A DNA stretch of 64,000 nucleotides. Origin: Calonectria ilicicola. Its lineage: Eukaryota; Ascomycota; Sordariomycetes; Hypocreales; Nectriaceae. The notes under the pieces were generated by a model that saw nothing but the letters and a program-made list of their open reading frames with translations, did not search any database and was not told the origin of the DNA. Made by a program: the position numbers and the translations under genes. Location: NCBI GenBank assembly GCA_020809705.1, contig CP085828.1:4588001-4652000 (forward strand), read 5' to 3'. How positions within the stretch are numbered: the stretch's first letter is position 1; each line of letters starts with the position of its first letter. Shown in pieces: positions 1 to 11,442 of the stretch.

Positions 1-383
1 GTTCGTGAAATGATTAACGAAATTGTGTGTAACATTATCTTCTTTAACAACACCTGAGCTTCAGTCTTAATCTATACATGAAGAATCTTTTATATTCAAT
101 CACTTCAGATAAATTTCTTCATTTACCTGAACCTAAAATAATAATCTGCAGCGGACATGACATGCTTTGTTTCGTTCTCCCTCAGTTAATTACCCTGGAG
201 TTTGTCCTCCAGAATTGCTTCCTTGATTGGGCGAAATGGGCTGTTAGTCAGCAAACCACCGCCACACTCACTAGCCACTAAGCCGAGATTGGGCGACAAT
301 TGGTTGTTTTTTGCCGAGACTGAGGGCTTTCGGGAGGGAAGATTGATGATCCGCCCGACAGACCCACTACGAATGGGTCCGTA
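1..383. other. intergenic, no gene seen
   Basis: No open frame here shows a recognisable domain or a believable exon structure; the short frames lack codon bias and family motifs. It ends at the TA that flanks a small inverted-repeat element. Confidence 0.5.
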
Positions 384-552
384 GGAGATGGCTCAATGGT
401 CCCGTGTCAATGGTCGCTATTCCTAAGTCGGTAATTATATCACGTGCTCTCCACAATACCCTCTATCACAGCCAATGATCGATCAAAGATTGGATGATTA
501 TGCCAAACTAGGTATAACGACCATTGACAGGGGGGACCATTGACCCATCCCC
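384..552. mobile_element. MITE-like inverted-repeat element with TA target duplication
   Basis: A 169-bp non-coding element is almost entirely two inverted arms. The left arm starts GGAGATGGCTCAATGGTCC and the reverse complement of the right arm starts GGGGATGGGTCAATGGTCC. Similarity continues inward for about 60 bases through a second CAATGGTC copy and CTATTCCTA versus TTATACCTA. TA dinucleotides lie immediately outside both ends (382-383 and 553-554), the target-site signature of Tc1/mariner/pogo elements. There is no coding capacity, so it would depend on a transposase elsewhere. The pogo element at 35254-38100 has different terminal bases (CCCGGTGGG) and is not its obvious source. Confidence 0.75.
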
Positions 553-554
553 TA

Positions 555-1279
555 CGTTATGTTGCTAGACCTGCCGTCAGAGGCAAAGGACCCCAGTGGA
601 GGCGGAATGTGTGAATCCCTCAATGAAATGCGCAGAAAATTGGAAATGAATAAAAGAGAGAAGAATAAGAGTACGAAAGGAAAATTATATTTTAAAGCGT
701 AGTCAGGGCTCCTAGAGGTATTAGGATGGGTTGATATGTGAGGCTTGTAGCTTTGCGGGTGGCGGCGTGACTTGGGCCTCAGAGGTACTCCTTGTTGAGA
801 CAGGCCCTGTCGCTTGGCTTCACAGTGGTATTCTCATAATATTCAAGAGGTAACTACGTAATCTGGAGGTTGGGGGGAATAAGTTAGCTGTAGCCATTGT
901 TTTCCTCACGATATTATGAAGGCATTCCATCCACCCGATGGGCCGACAGGAATGCACTCATCTAGAGAATGGCCATTTGATAGAAATCGATGAATCTATA
1001 TTATCCTCTCATGTCGCACACAGAATATAATCATACCGCTGCTAAAATTGTTAAACTTCCATCCAGCCCCAACATATTTTGTGTATATCTGTAGTTCAAC
1101 ATCTTAAAGAAAAAGAAGTGGTAATTGCAGGCGACGTGTCGAAACAACTGTTGGACTGATACGTCAGACTTTCAATTTGCATCTATGTGCTAGATAAAAA
1201 GACGAATGATTGCTGCGTGTAGCTCAAAATATAAGAATAAGAAAATTTGATCTTTTGTGTTTTAAACTCTAACCGGTGA
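555..1279. other. intergenic, downstream of rhodopsin-like gene
   Basis: No coding exon or repeat recognised. It lies 3' of the minus-strand rhodopsin-like gene and probably holds its 3' UTR and terminator. Confidence 0.4.
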
Positions 1280-2647
1280 TCATGTGTAAGAGAATCTTGA
1301 AATCGAAACATTGTGAATTTTCCGTTTTTGTGTTCCATCCCAAATTTCATTCTGGATGCTATTGGAACCTGATGAGATATGGGATGCAACTCGGGTACTC
1401 TCAGGTGCCCGTGGAAAACTATCCTTGGAAGGCTTATTCCACATTTTTGTAGTACTCCATGACCGATGCGTATAAATGTCCGGCTTTGAGGGTCGGGGGG
1501 AGTCCCGTTGACCATTGATGTACCACCGAAGAGATGGCAAGATGGCAGTGACGAGGCTGACTCCGCATTCAAGAGTAGCCCAGAGGACTTTGAAAAATGA
1601 TAAAATCAACATAAGCTCCACGATTGAATTATTCCATAGGAAAGAATTACTCACCAGCATAGCTGACAGGTGTTTTGATATCAGCAGCAGCTTCTTCAAA
1701 TGATATATAGCTGACAATACAGAGGCATATACTAAAGGTTCCGAGGAGATATGTACAACAGACACCTATTTTCATCGCGGTTCCGATTTTGATGTCAGGG
1801 ATGATGAACCAAGGCCCGCCAAACACTTGTATTATCAGTATTATGCTTGAGGAGATTTCGAGACAAACTCACCTAACAGATCTCCAACGAAATGTAGGAC
1901 CCAGTTTATACGAAACACTAGAAATCCCAATCGATCAGTTGAGCAGGTAGTCTTTGGATTCGTTTCCCTGTTGTGAAGCTTCAGTCAGTTACAATGAAAG
2001 AACAAGAATAGCTAGATCCCTACCAGTTTGCCTCGATTGGCTCGCAAATCAACAATTGTAACAGTATACTGACAACGTAAGCAAGGAAAACATAAATGAT
2101 TGAGAACCAAAGAAAAGCCCTGCGCTTTCTCATAAAGAAGGGAAATATTTGCAAATATGAGACAATCAGAGTAGCCTTTGATAGATACAAGGCGGTTAAA
2201 TACGGGAAGTTGCTGATCCAGAAAAGCTATTGAATGTGTTAATATAATGTCAACGATAGAGATCTGAGTTGGGCAATCCAAAAATCGAGACATGCCTTGA
2301 AAATCAATGGAATATTTCGTTTATTCCCATGGTACCCCTCCATAGTCGTCATCACCTTTGGATCTAGCGCACCAAGCCTTGCGAATACAATAGAGAATGA
2401 GGTGGCTATTAGGCTGGCGACCCATGCAGTACAAAGGAGCCAGTCGCCGGTCAGTAGCCAGTTTCTTTGGACCTTGAGACGAAGATATAATCTAGAAACG
2501 AGCGTGACGGTGGCAATGGCAGCTAAAGTCCATCCTGAAACCTGGAATTGAATATCGCTTAATCAGTAAAGAGTGTAAATACTGTTACTGTTGGTTGTTT
2601 CATCGCACCAGAATTGCCACGGGACCAGGTGCAGTGACCTCTTCCAT
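1280..2647 (-). CDS. fungal rhodopsin-domain integral membrane protein
   Basis: Multi-exon minus-strand gene for a protein of roughly 300-350 residues belonging to the fungal rhodopsin-domain membrane proteins (seven-helix, plasma-membrane type, usually of unknown function). Exon 1 (start at 2647) encodes only MEEVTAPGPVAIL. Following exons give hydrophobic helices containing WTLAAIATVTLVSRLYLR, FWISNFPYLTALYLSKA and VSILLQLLICEPIEANW, then WATLECGVSLVTAILPSLR, matching the family pattern of a late conserved W...E.G......LP.LR helix before a polar tail. The intron after IFK (2227-2295) fits the frame only with a GC donor (AAG|GCATGT), so it is a probable GC-AG intron. No retinal-binding lysine could be assigned. 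The exon order is well supported by phase; the exact 3' end is less certain. Confidence 0.75.
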
Positions 2648-4201
2648 CTTGATGGGACTTTTCTCAAAAGAAAGAAGGGAGAGTCTAAAAGACTATTGTT
2701 GGATTAGCAGTCCAGGTAATGAGCGTCGCTACCTCTGTGATCTCGCAAGTCGTCACAGAGCTTTTGGCGATTAACACAATTAACTGCCTGTGCAAAGTCA
2801 CAACAGATCCTCAGGATCTACCCTTTCTCCAAGGGCACTGCAATCGCAGGGGTCACCCGTACAAATATTCAAAACAAGATTCGTGTTTGGCTTATCTGAG
2901 TTATCGCCACTGTATGGTTTTGGCATGGCTTGCGCCACCCTTCACGATTTGGCGGGTGTGACGCGCTGGCGTAACTTTCCATTTCCTGGGAATTGGTAAT
3001 GCGTAATATTCAAGACTCGGTCGCGGCCGGTGCCGTGCTATGAATTGGAGCTATTAAAACTTTACAGCTGAAAACGCGAGAGCTCAAATGGTGCGACAAC
3101 ATTGTTGGCTGAAACATGACTTGAGCACAGCTCTGCCCCTGTTGGGTGCTATTTTAATGGTTTCCTTGGAATCAGATTTTATTAGCAAGGGAAAAAAGAT
3201 CTGCCGCAAATAACACACGATTTAGTTCCCGATCATTCACCCTAATCTACGTGATAATGACTTTTCGGCAGAGGACGTGATGTGTACGTCGCGTAGATAA
3301 AGTGACGCGATCTGTATTCATTGCCCTGACGCGTCGGAAAGTTCCTCGAGAAGACTGGCTTTGAGCATTACAAATTTGACATTGAGTATGGTGGGTCATC
3401 ATTTAGTCATACATAGCCAAGCTAGCTGGGAAAATGTGCTTGGGTACCGGTTAAGGAAACGCTTCAAAAATCGAAGCTTCTGATGAAACTCTGTTCCTGA
3501 ATAGTGCGATCTGCTGACTTGCAAACTAAGCCCGACCTGTAGACTTGTCCCGCCCTGAGGAATTGAATTTCGGCTGGATGGCAACCGCTGGCCCAGCCAT
3601 TTCGAACTCGAATGGAGATCGAATGGTCTCGGGGCCCAGGGCTGAGCGGCCACGTGAACAAGTAGGTATTATAGAATGGAATGCGAACATGTTGTTATAT
3701 TCAGACGCATTTTAACTGAAATTAATTATTAGGTGGAGCTGGATCAGCAATGTGGTTATTGATGCTGGAGCTATGGATCGGGGCACACTGAATACTTCCT
3801 ATGGGAGTGACTCTACAGCCAAATTTGTTTGCTTAATGTACGTAATTCAAATCGGATGTATGTTACTCTAAAAGACACTGGTGAAATGACAAAAACTTCG
3901 CATCTCTCTCATTTCAACATTGATAAATAAGTAGAATTGTTCGCCAAAGACGGATATCATGACATAAGTAGATGAGAGAGGACCAAAACAAATATGAACT
4001 ACTGAACCGGTCAAGCAGCTAAAGCCCTCTAAACAGCCACTTTATCGAAGACTAGAATTTATTTTTCACGAGTATCCATAAGTAAGTGTTAGAACAGGCT
4101 CGACTGTCAACTACATATCCAAGTGAAAAATGTAATCTGGGATTCTCAGTGGGAAGTGTAATATTAAATAGGGATTCCTGTAGCCACCAACTCAGATAAA
4201 C
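2648..4201. other. intergenic, no gene seen
   Basis: 1.55 kb without a recognisable coding exon. The 80-85 codon frames on both strands overlap one another, lack family motifs and read across neither plausible splice sites nor homologous domains. It holds the upstream region of the rhodopsin-like gene and the 3' flank of the monooxygenase. Confidence 0.45.
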
Positions 4202-6273
4202 TTATATAGGAACCTCCAAAAACTCGTTCAGAAGGGTGCCCACGTTCTTCATGTTGTAGGGGCTCTGCGATTGCCTGCAGAGCGATTCCCCTGTGTCCTT
4301 ATTCCTAATATAGTAGGCTCTGTCAATATTGGGATTCAGTTCCATTTGCGAGAAGCCGTTCCCTAAGTAAGCGAACCGATTGCCGCGATACTGAATGTCG
4401 AAGTCATCGTAGCGTGGGACAGCGAGGGCTTCCATATAATGGGCTGTGCTTCCAGGCCAGAGAGCAGTAATTTTTCCTGTCTTGGGGTTTTTGTACCACG
4501 ACTGACAATTAGTATTCCAGACCGTAGTCTCCATAAATGCATCCTTTTGAATCATGAAATCGTCAATTGCCTCCTTTTTGGGGTCTATGGATGCGAGGTC
4601 TTCTTTTTGCCACCGATTCATGATGTGTGCCATATATTCTCCTTGAACTTCAATGGAGACAATAATAGGACCGTTTCCTATTGGACAGTTTGGTCCCAAA
4701 AACATGAAATAATTAGGATAGCCGTGCGCAGCGAGGCCCATGTAACTTCGAGGCTCCTCAGCCCACTCATCAGAAAGAGCCTTTCCGGCACGACCAATAA
4801 TAGGGAATCGGGGCTTGAAAGTGGTATCGAACCCAGTTGCGCATATGAGAACGTCGATGGGCCATTCACGGCCATCCTGGGTAACACAACCGGTGGGTGT
4901 GATCTTGGATATATCTCCATAGACTGTCGTAACGTTAGGCAGAGTTAAGCTCTCAAGATAATTGATACCAGGCTGAAGAAAATAGACGAGTTAGTATTCT
5001 CAGAAAAAGGAAGTGAGGAGGAGAGGGCGAAGTGTTTGAAGATAACTTACTGTCAATCTGCGGCACCCTACGGCGAAATCTGGGATTAATTTCTCTGCAA
5101 GCTCTTTGTTCCCAATCTTGGTAACCATCTCTTGCTTCATGTACTTTGATGTAGCAATTTGACTTGCAGAACCTTGAATCAGAAGCGGAAAGACAGTCAT
5201 CATACCCTTTTCAATTGCTTTTCGCATCTCTAGGAATGATTCTGGATCATCTCGGAACTTCTGCTTTTCCTCTTCACTATAATTGTGGTACTCCATGCCT
5301 TGCGTGGGGCTGACCCAAGCTGGCTCACGGATGAATGTGGTTAGATGGCTTGCTATACTATAGGCACCAGTCAATAGGATTTATAGATGATGAAAAGTGT
5401 GGTAGGACGCACGGCTGGACTTGTGGGAGAATCTGGATGCCCGATGATCTTTATAGACCTTTAGTAAGTAACTGAAAAAGAGTAACGACATGGGATTATA
5501 CACACCCGTTTCCAATAAGACCGACGTGCTTGTCTTCGAGTTCAACAGAGTCGTCCCATGCGGCGCTATGAAGCTTGGGTCCTTGGAAAGTATCAATTCC
5601 GGGGATAGCAGGCCAGCGCCATTTGTTCAAGATGCCAGACGCATTGATGAGAAAGTCATAGCATTGTTGGGAGGTGGTTCCGTTTGGGCCTTTGACGTCA
5701 ACAACCCACTCAGAAGCTGACTCATCCCACTGGGCGCCAATAACTTCGTGGCTGCAGGAGATATATTCCTTAAGACCATACTTTTTGACGAAGTCTACAA
5801 AGTAGGTATAAATCTCTTTAGACGAGGCATAATTAGCAGACCAATCCCACTTGGGTTCGAACGAGTATGTATAGTTGTGACTAGCGCAGGCCAAGTTAGA
5901 GGCCAGAAAAATGATGGCAGCTGGTGGGAAATCTTACGCTGGAACATCGCAGGCACCTATGATGTTGTTAGAGGTGCTTTTTATGTGAAAGGCGAAAAAG
6001 GCACAAGACCAAGCGAAACTTACATCCAGGGTATCTATTCTCGTACCATGTACCACTGATGTCCGGATTTTTTTCGTAGATGTTTAGCGTGAAATCGGTA
6101 AAATAATGCTTCAACTTGTAGGCCATATATATGCCAGAGGCTCCAGCTCCGATACAGATGACTCGTAGGTGTCTGTTGGCATGGATGGGGCGTTGGCGGC
6201 ATTTATACTGGGTTTGGGCTGGGGCCCCGTTGGGGGCTCTGTGTGACGCTGAGTTATTGGTTGTCGGAAACAT
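4202..6273 (-). CDS. Baeyer-Villiger FAD monooxygenase (type I)
   Basis: Predicted FAD/NADPH Baeyer-Villiger monooxygenase converting ketones to esters or lactones. Six exons (about 6273-6024, 5956-5938, 5880-5506, 5448-5413, 5357-5051, 4972-4202) sum to 1758 nt, exactly 586 codons, so the gene looks intact (585 aa). The N-terminal Rossmann motif is GAGASG, followed by GTWYENRYPGCACDVPAHNY around the first two introns. The type I fingerprint FxGxxxHxxxWD is present as FQGPKLHSAAWD, the second nucleotide-binding motif is GNGSSG, and CATGF lies near the C-terminal third. Exons 2 and 4 are only 19 and 36 nt. It is divergent from the bZIP gene at 7033, so they share a promoter region. The substrate is unknown; fungal relatives act on cyclic ketones, terpenoids and meroterpenoids. 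Confidence 0.92.
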
Positions 6274-7032
6274 GTTGCGTAAAACGCTGGTCTTCGGTTG
6301 GCGTCCTCTTTAGCAAATAAGGATTACAAAAAGGATTGATAGATAGAGAGCAAGCGGTTCATGGTTGTTGAAGATCTGATCGATATATTTGAGGAAAACG
6401 AGGTGGAGTGCCAATTCTCAATGCCATCTCAACTGCACTCTGCGACTTGACATCTAGAACCCATCTCGATCATCCCCGGATACACCGCGTTTATCGGGCG
6501 CTGACTCGCCCACCTCCATTATTGGCAAAAAAGAGGGTCGAAACGCTGATTCAGCGGGGCGGCAATAAGGAGCGAGAGACCAGGGGCAGGCTGGATACAA
6601 GTCACGCGGGGTTAACGATAACAATCATCTCCCTACCTGATATTCGGACGGGAGTCAATCCGATTTCGTGGGAAGCATGGGTAATTCGACTTGGTATCCG
6701 GCAATATAAATGCAATCGGATTCTATTGCAACGAGTGCCCTGTAATCGTTTTCTAATCCATGCGGCATGGGGGCGCAATCACCTTCGTAGGCAGTGTCAT
6801 ATTTTGTGCTACCAGCTCTGATCGAAGTTTACGTAGTATTGTCACACGTAAGTGACCATGGGGTAGCCCGTCCGGGGCTTCGGAACTGTAATTCATGACG
6901 ACCAATGGGGCTGTTTATCTGAGATGCGAGTGACTCCACCTTGACCCATTCCAATTCTCCCCTTCTTTCGTCACCCTGGTTCGCATTTCTACAGTCAAGA
7001 GTCCTAACTCTGCTCTCGAAAACTCGTTCGTC
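6274..7032. promoter_or_regulatory. shared divergent promoter region of BVMO and bZIP
   Basis: About 760 bp between two start codons facing apart, so both the monooxygenase and the bZIP regulator must be driven from here. No coding exon is seen. I could not assign a specific operator, and the bidirectional role is inferred from geometry alone. Confidence 0.5.
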
Positions 7033-8562
7033 ATGGCAACCAAGCCCAGCCCACGAGATATTGGCCGAAAACTCAACTCGGCTGAGAAGAAGCGTGCTCG
7101 TGACCGTCGTGCACAACAGGCCTTGCGCGACAAGCGAACCCGGCACATTCAGGCTCTCGAGGACAAGGTCAATCTCTGCCAAAAACTTCACGACACAGTC
7201 TATATCAACCAGATATTGAACCAGTGCCGAGTCCTCCGGGATGAGAACAAAACCTTGCGAGATCGCCAAGCCCAGCTACAAGCCTTGCTCAAATCCTGGG
7301 ATACTATTTCATGTGAACCATGTCACGACTTACTCGGTGACGCCCAAGATATCCACTTGGAAGATGCTTCAAGATTACCGGAAACTCACCGGCAAACTCT
7401 AGATGGCGATGATGGGCTCGAAATTGCCATTGAGCCTACCACTTCTGAGTCAGTGAACTATTCTAGCGCTTTCAACTTTGGTAACACGGATGATTCTAGT
7501 TTGCTAGATACATTCGTCATTGGAGATGGAATACCCAGTTGGGTGACCGAATTGCTTACAGCGACATCACGTACTGTGCCGCCCTGTGAGCTGGGACCCT
7601 TTGATCTGGGATTCGTATCCGCCAAGCAACCTGCGCTTGGTGATGTGAGAGAAGCAGTCGATGCTAGTATGCCTGAACTGAGCCTCTATCTCAGTCCAAA
7701 TCGCTTCTCCAGTCAGAATTTAGTCAGCATGGGTGAGGGAATAGAAATTTTCGACACCATTGACTATTCTGCAGCTCATGCTATTGAACCCCTACGCTCA
7801 CCGTCCTCCCAAATAGTGTCCAACGCGTGTCTCAATGGAATTCCAGTGAGGAATCCGGAGACAATAGAAAATTTACGATTGGACTCACCCGGATCCGAAT
7901 TATTCACAAATAATGTACCACCATGGGCATGTGTTCCGTTGGCTGTTTTAAGTCCGCACCTCACTTCGCGATTTAGTCCTTGGGACGCCAACATCAGCCA
8001 CATAGTCCAAGCCCCTGACGTTCCATCAGCAAAAGAGCTGCTTTATGGCTCCAGAAATAATACGTTTGCTCGCACAATTAGTCATTGCCTCCAGACCTGG
8101 CCTTGTAGGCAACCTGAGAGGCTTGCCATTGGATTTCTTGTTTACTTCTTTGTCAAGTGGCGCGTCAATCCTACAGTAGAGACATTCGCGCGCTTACCTG
8201 ACTTTTACACTCCAACCTTGGAACAACTCCAGCTTCCGCACCACGGATTCCTAGATATGATAGTATGGAAAAGAATACGGTCCAATCTTATAAGGCACCA
8301 GAACAAGTATTCCTACACCGAGGTTTTGGAGCTCTTTTGTTCTTCCCTCAAGGTTCGATGGCCACAAGGCCAAGACATACTGGAATTGAATGATAAAGAC
8401 GAGTTAGTTGTAAATGAAAAATTCTTCCGTCAGTTCATGTGCGAAGATGGATGGGGACTTTCGCTAAAATTTATTAATATGTACCCCCATTTGGTTGAAG
8501 GACTCCCACTTGATAAAATAGTGTACGAAGAGGAATGTTCTGATATTTATCCGTGTATTTAG
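7033..8562 (+). CDS. bZIP transcription factor with DUF3425 domain
   Basis: Single-exon gene of 509 codons. The basic region (RKLNSAEKKRARDRRAQQAL, about residues 12-31) is followed by a leucine-zipper-like stretch to about residue 90, so it should bind DNA as a dimer in the nucleus. The C-terminal third (about 365-500), with a TWPCRQPERL block and a VWKRIRSNLI...F..SLKVRWP block, matches the DUF3425 module common in Eurotiales bZIP proteins. It starts at the first ATG in frame, 760 bp from the divergent monooxygenase, and is a candidate local regulator. A second bZIP-DUF3425 protein of nearly the same length lies at 11443-13108. Targets are unknown. Confidence 0.9.
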   Translation: MATKPSPRDIGRKLNSAEKKRARDRRAQQALRDKRTRHIQALEDKVNLCQKLHDTVYINQILNQCRVLRDENKTLRDRQAQLQALLKSWDTISCEPCHDLLGDAQDIHLEDASRLPETHRQTLDGDDGLEIAIEPTTSESVNYSSAFNFGNTDDSSLLDTFVIGDGIPSWVTELLTATSRTVPPCELGPFDLGFVSAKQPALGDVREAVDASMPELSLYLSPNRFSSQNLVSMGEGIEIFDTIDYSAAHAIEPLRSPSSQIVSNACLNGIPVRNPETIENLRLDSPGSELFTNNVPPWACVPLAVLSPHLTSRFSPWDANISHIVQAPDVPSAKELLYGSRNNTFARTISHCLQTWPCRQPERLAIGFLVYFFVKWRVNPTVETFARLPDFYTPTLEQLQLPHHGFLDMIVWKRIRSNLIRHQNKYSYTEVLELFCSSLKVRWPQGQDILELNDKDELVVNEKFFRQFMCEDGWGLSLKFINMYPHLVEGLPLDKIVYEEECSDIYPCI

Positions 8563-8988
8563 TTTGAATCATATTTATCAACATGGCTCTTTCTCACATC
8601 GGGTATTTGAAATCACAATGGGCAGTCGTCTACAAGTCGCAGACCCTTGTGAAGTGCTGATCTGTGGGGTTCTGAAATGGGTATTATTACTCCCCTTCTA
8701 CTAAATTGAAACCCCTAGTTCCCCCCAGAACTATGTGTCAGCGCTTTGAATCATGAGAAAACCGCTGACGTCGCCATAACCTCTGCTCCTCCCCCACCCA
8801 TCCACACCTTTTTCCTACGAGGCCCAGGGTTGTGTGAGCACGACGCGTATATCATGTTCTCCTTACCGCTATTTATGCAAATTCTAGTCTTTTAATCTAT
8901 TTGTATCTTCTATAGGCTGCTAGAAGTGGGACTTAATCTTGGATGTTCAACCTACGCGTCATCATTGCCGATTGATCAAAAGGCCAAG
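8563..8988. other. intergenic between bZIP and hydrolase
   Basis: No coding exon recognised; it contains the 3' end of the bZIP gene and the promoter of the hydrolase, including AT-rich stretches around 8870-8900. Confidence 0.45.
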
Positions 8989-10409
8989 ATGGGGCTTCAT
9001 CAACTCTCAACTGTAGATAAGTTTGGCCTAGTAGGGAGCGGTGTTGCTCTAGGTGAGAACAAATTTAATAATCTGGAAATCATGAAATTTATACCTCTTA
9101 TTGACTGAGAATAGTTCTCAGTCTAGTCGTGGGGGCCCTCACAAGCATTGTGGGAGGGCCATCAAAAGCCGACAGCTACAAGCTTCGGCTCATGCTGAAA
9201 GCAATGAGGGGATACTCAAAATACTTTTCAGCAAAGCAATTACAGCTAGGTCTACTACCCTAATGCGAAACCCAGTTCTCATTTCATTTTAGGGCTATTT
9301 CTCCCAGCACGGGCGACGTTTACAGGGCTGTCGCCTCCGGACATTCACTTCCTGTGAATACGGTGACAATCAGCAATGTCGCGAAGGCGCATTGGATTGG
9401 ACCTTCGAATACACGAACCATACTGATTTTCTTCCACGGTACTTGGTCCTATTTTGACTGAAAAGCCTTCGGCTAATTATTTCTGATTCGGTGGCAAAGG
9501 CGGTGGATACGCTAATCCAGCCATTAATGGTCATTTCAACCTGTTGGCAGACCTCGTATCAAATTCTGAGACAAGTGGGAAATCCCTCAGTATTTTAGTC
9601 TTGGAATATGGTGTGTGTATATTCCCCCCTAAGTTGAATTTGTCTAATGTCAGGCTAACACAGATCTTGCACCAAAAGCAACATACCCACTGCAGTTGCG
9701 GCAAGCTGTCTCAGCGTACAAATATTGCGTCGAGGAACTAGAATATGAACCAAATAGTGTCTATACTCCCGCAACCTCTATTGTATTGCAGATTACTGAC
9801 CTGGTTCCGGCTAGATCCTGCTTGGCGGTGACTCGGCGGGAGGCAATCTGGCTCTGGGGTTGCTTTCCTGCCTATTACACCCTAGAAATGACATGCCTTT
9901 TGTTGAGAAGAATACAACCCTACCAAAAACTGTTTTGATATCGCCATGGATTACCTTTGATCTTTCGTCTGATTCAATGGAGAGGAATGAATGGAAAGAC
10001 TGTCTATACAAACCCACGCTGAAAGCATGGGGCGAAAGTTTTCTTGGTCAAGCATCCCTGGATAGCTACAACTGTCCATTAAAAGCTCACAAAGATTGGT
10101 GGAAGTCACTCGGTTCTGCAAAGATTAAGGTTATTGTTGGGGAGAACGAGTTGTTTGTTGATGATGTCTCCCATTTCGTGACAGTATTGAAGGTATGGGT
10201 TGCCACATGCACTGAGGAAGCAACCGCTAATATGTTACCTAAAATAGAATGCAGGGGTTGCAACCGACTATACAATAATGAAAGGGGAGGCACATGATGC
10301 CATGATGTGGGCAGAAGGCATTGGGATGCACCCACCTGCTTCAAAGACAGCTTTTATTGATTGGGTCCTGTCGGAGACCAGCCAAGAAACTACTGAGGCT
10401 TCTGGGTGA
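8989..10409 (+). CDS. alpha/beta-hydrolase (HSL/esterase, AB hydrolase-3 type)
   Basis: Seven-exon gene for an esterase/lactonase-like hydrolase of about 350 residues. The first exon plus exon 2 give a hydrophobic N-terminal segment (LVVGALTSIVGG) that may anchor it to membrane. The oxyanion-hole motif HGGGYANPA is assembled across an intron at about 9438/9500, the nucleophile motif is GGDSAGGNLALG, and the acid and histidine are likely in GENELFVDD and KGEAHD. Exons 4-7 are in phase. The exon 2/3 junction (about 9245-9292) keeps frame only with a weak GC donor (ACA|GCTAGG, giving KQLQAISPSTGDVY); the nearby GT donor leaves a one-base shift. So it is either a GC-AG intron or a recent disabling indel. 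With the neighbouring BVMO it could open lactones or esters. Confidence 0.78.
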
Positions 10410-11117
10410 TATTATTTCTCCCATGGAGTATTTCGAGCTTTATTATTTGTCACATATGGATGATCTGAAAGAGCTGGAAATGAAATTACGCAGATTAGTG
10501 GTTGAGAGGACATCTGTAGCTATTCTGAATGGAGAAGAAATGGATCCCGTTCAACTGGCATTCACATACCTCTCAGTCGCGTATAACATTGCAAATACCA
10601 TCAACTATTAATAACGGGACGTATGAGAAACTGGAATTGGTCCAAGGTGCATGAGAGCTGCTGCAAAGCCCCAGGTAAGTTTAAAAAAAAACAAGAACTA
10701 GATATACTCATAACAAGGTTCAAGATAATGAATAAGAGTGTAAGAAAACTGAGAAAAGATTTCTGGCATCAGTTCTGGCATATTTACGCGAATGCTCAAC
10801 TATGTTGATCAACTACAGAACAAAAGTAGCTATAGGTGACTGAGTACTAGGTGCGTAAGCGGTTATTACAAGGAAGGAGAGTTTGCTCGTAAGCAATAAG
10901 TACGTAATCACCAGATCATGGTTAGTGTGTACGTGAGTATGTACGTGAGTGTGTAAAGGCACTGAATATCACGACACGCGCCCTTCTCATTACGCATATA
11001 TAGTCTACGTTGTGATGAGTTCGTCGGTTTAGCGGGTCCGAAGACTCAAATCCACAAGTGGTTTTCTCGGCTAACCGAATTGCATACTACATAACGAGAT
11101 TCATGATGGAACTGCCA
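10410..11117. other. intergenic with one orphan open frame
   Basis: No confident gene. A plus-strand frame at about 10424-10611 has a fairly protein-like composition (MEYFELYYLSHMDDLKELEM...) but no recognised domain and overlaps the hydrolase end in another frame, so it may be chance or a relic. Around 10917-10957 there is a short GTACGTGAGT direct repeat. Confidence 0.35.
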
Positions 11118-11334
11118 ACATCCATGACAGTCGCCCGACTTTTTGGATCGGGATGCAACGGTACCAAAGATTCTAGATGGACCCGTGCCGATTCCAGGTC
11201 CAAGGCAATTATTGGTCAAGGTAGTTAGTGCTAGCCTCTGCCACTCGGACTTTCAGGTTTTCAATTCGCTGAACGGCAGGTTTCTGACTGTCCATTTAAC
11301 TGGCAGATCACGTTTAAGCTCTTGTGCCACATGA
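11118..11334 (+). pseudogene. relic of zinc-type alcohol dehydrogenase (N-terminal fragment)
   Basis: About 50 codons resemble the GroES-like N-terminus of zinc-dependent alcohol dehydrogenases: PVPIPGPRQLLVKVVSASLC followed by HSDFQVF, where the cysteine of LCHSD is the usual catalytic zinc ligand. No ATG precedes it in frame (a stop lies just upstream). After FQVF the similarity fades, with no GHEGxG motif and no Rossmann domain downstream; the next gene is on the other strand. It is therefore a broken remnant. Its position between an alpha/beta-hydrolase and a bZIP gene suggests an alcohol dehydrogenase once belonged to this gene group. Confidence 0.65.
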
Positions 11335-11442
11335 AAATATGATTCATTACGTAGTATGGTGAATGAGAATTGAAACACTCGATACCTGCAGCTTACTGCG
11401 GACATTGTACATTCATCTCGGACACTTCGGGGTCGTTTTCAA

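Noticed and set aside
3399..3661. Two overlapping minus-strand frames of 65-84 codons
   Set aside because: They overlap each other in different frames and have no motif, splice partners or conserved context.
10424..10611. Possible small protein after the hydrolase stop
   Set aside because: Protein-like composition but no domain, no own promoter seen and overlapping the hydrolase end; kept only as a remark.
10917..10957. GTACGTGAGT repeats as a minisatellite
   Set aside because: Only two imperfect units; chance is adequate.
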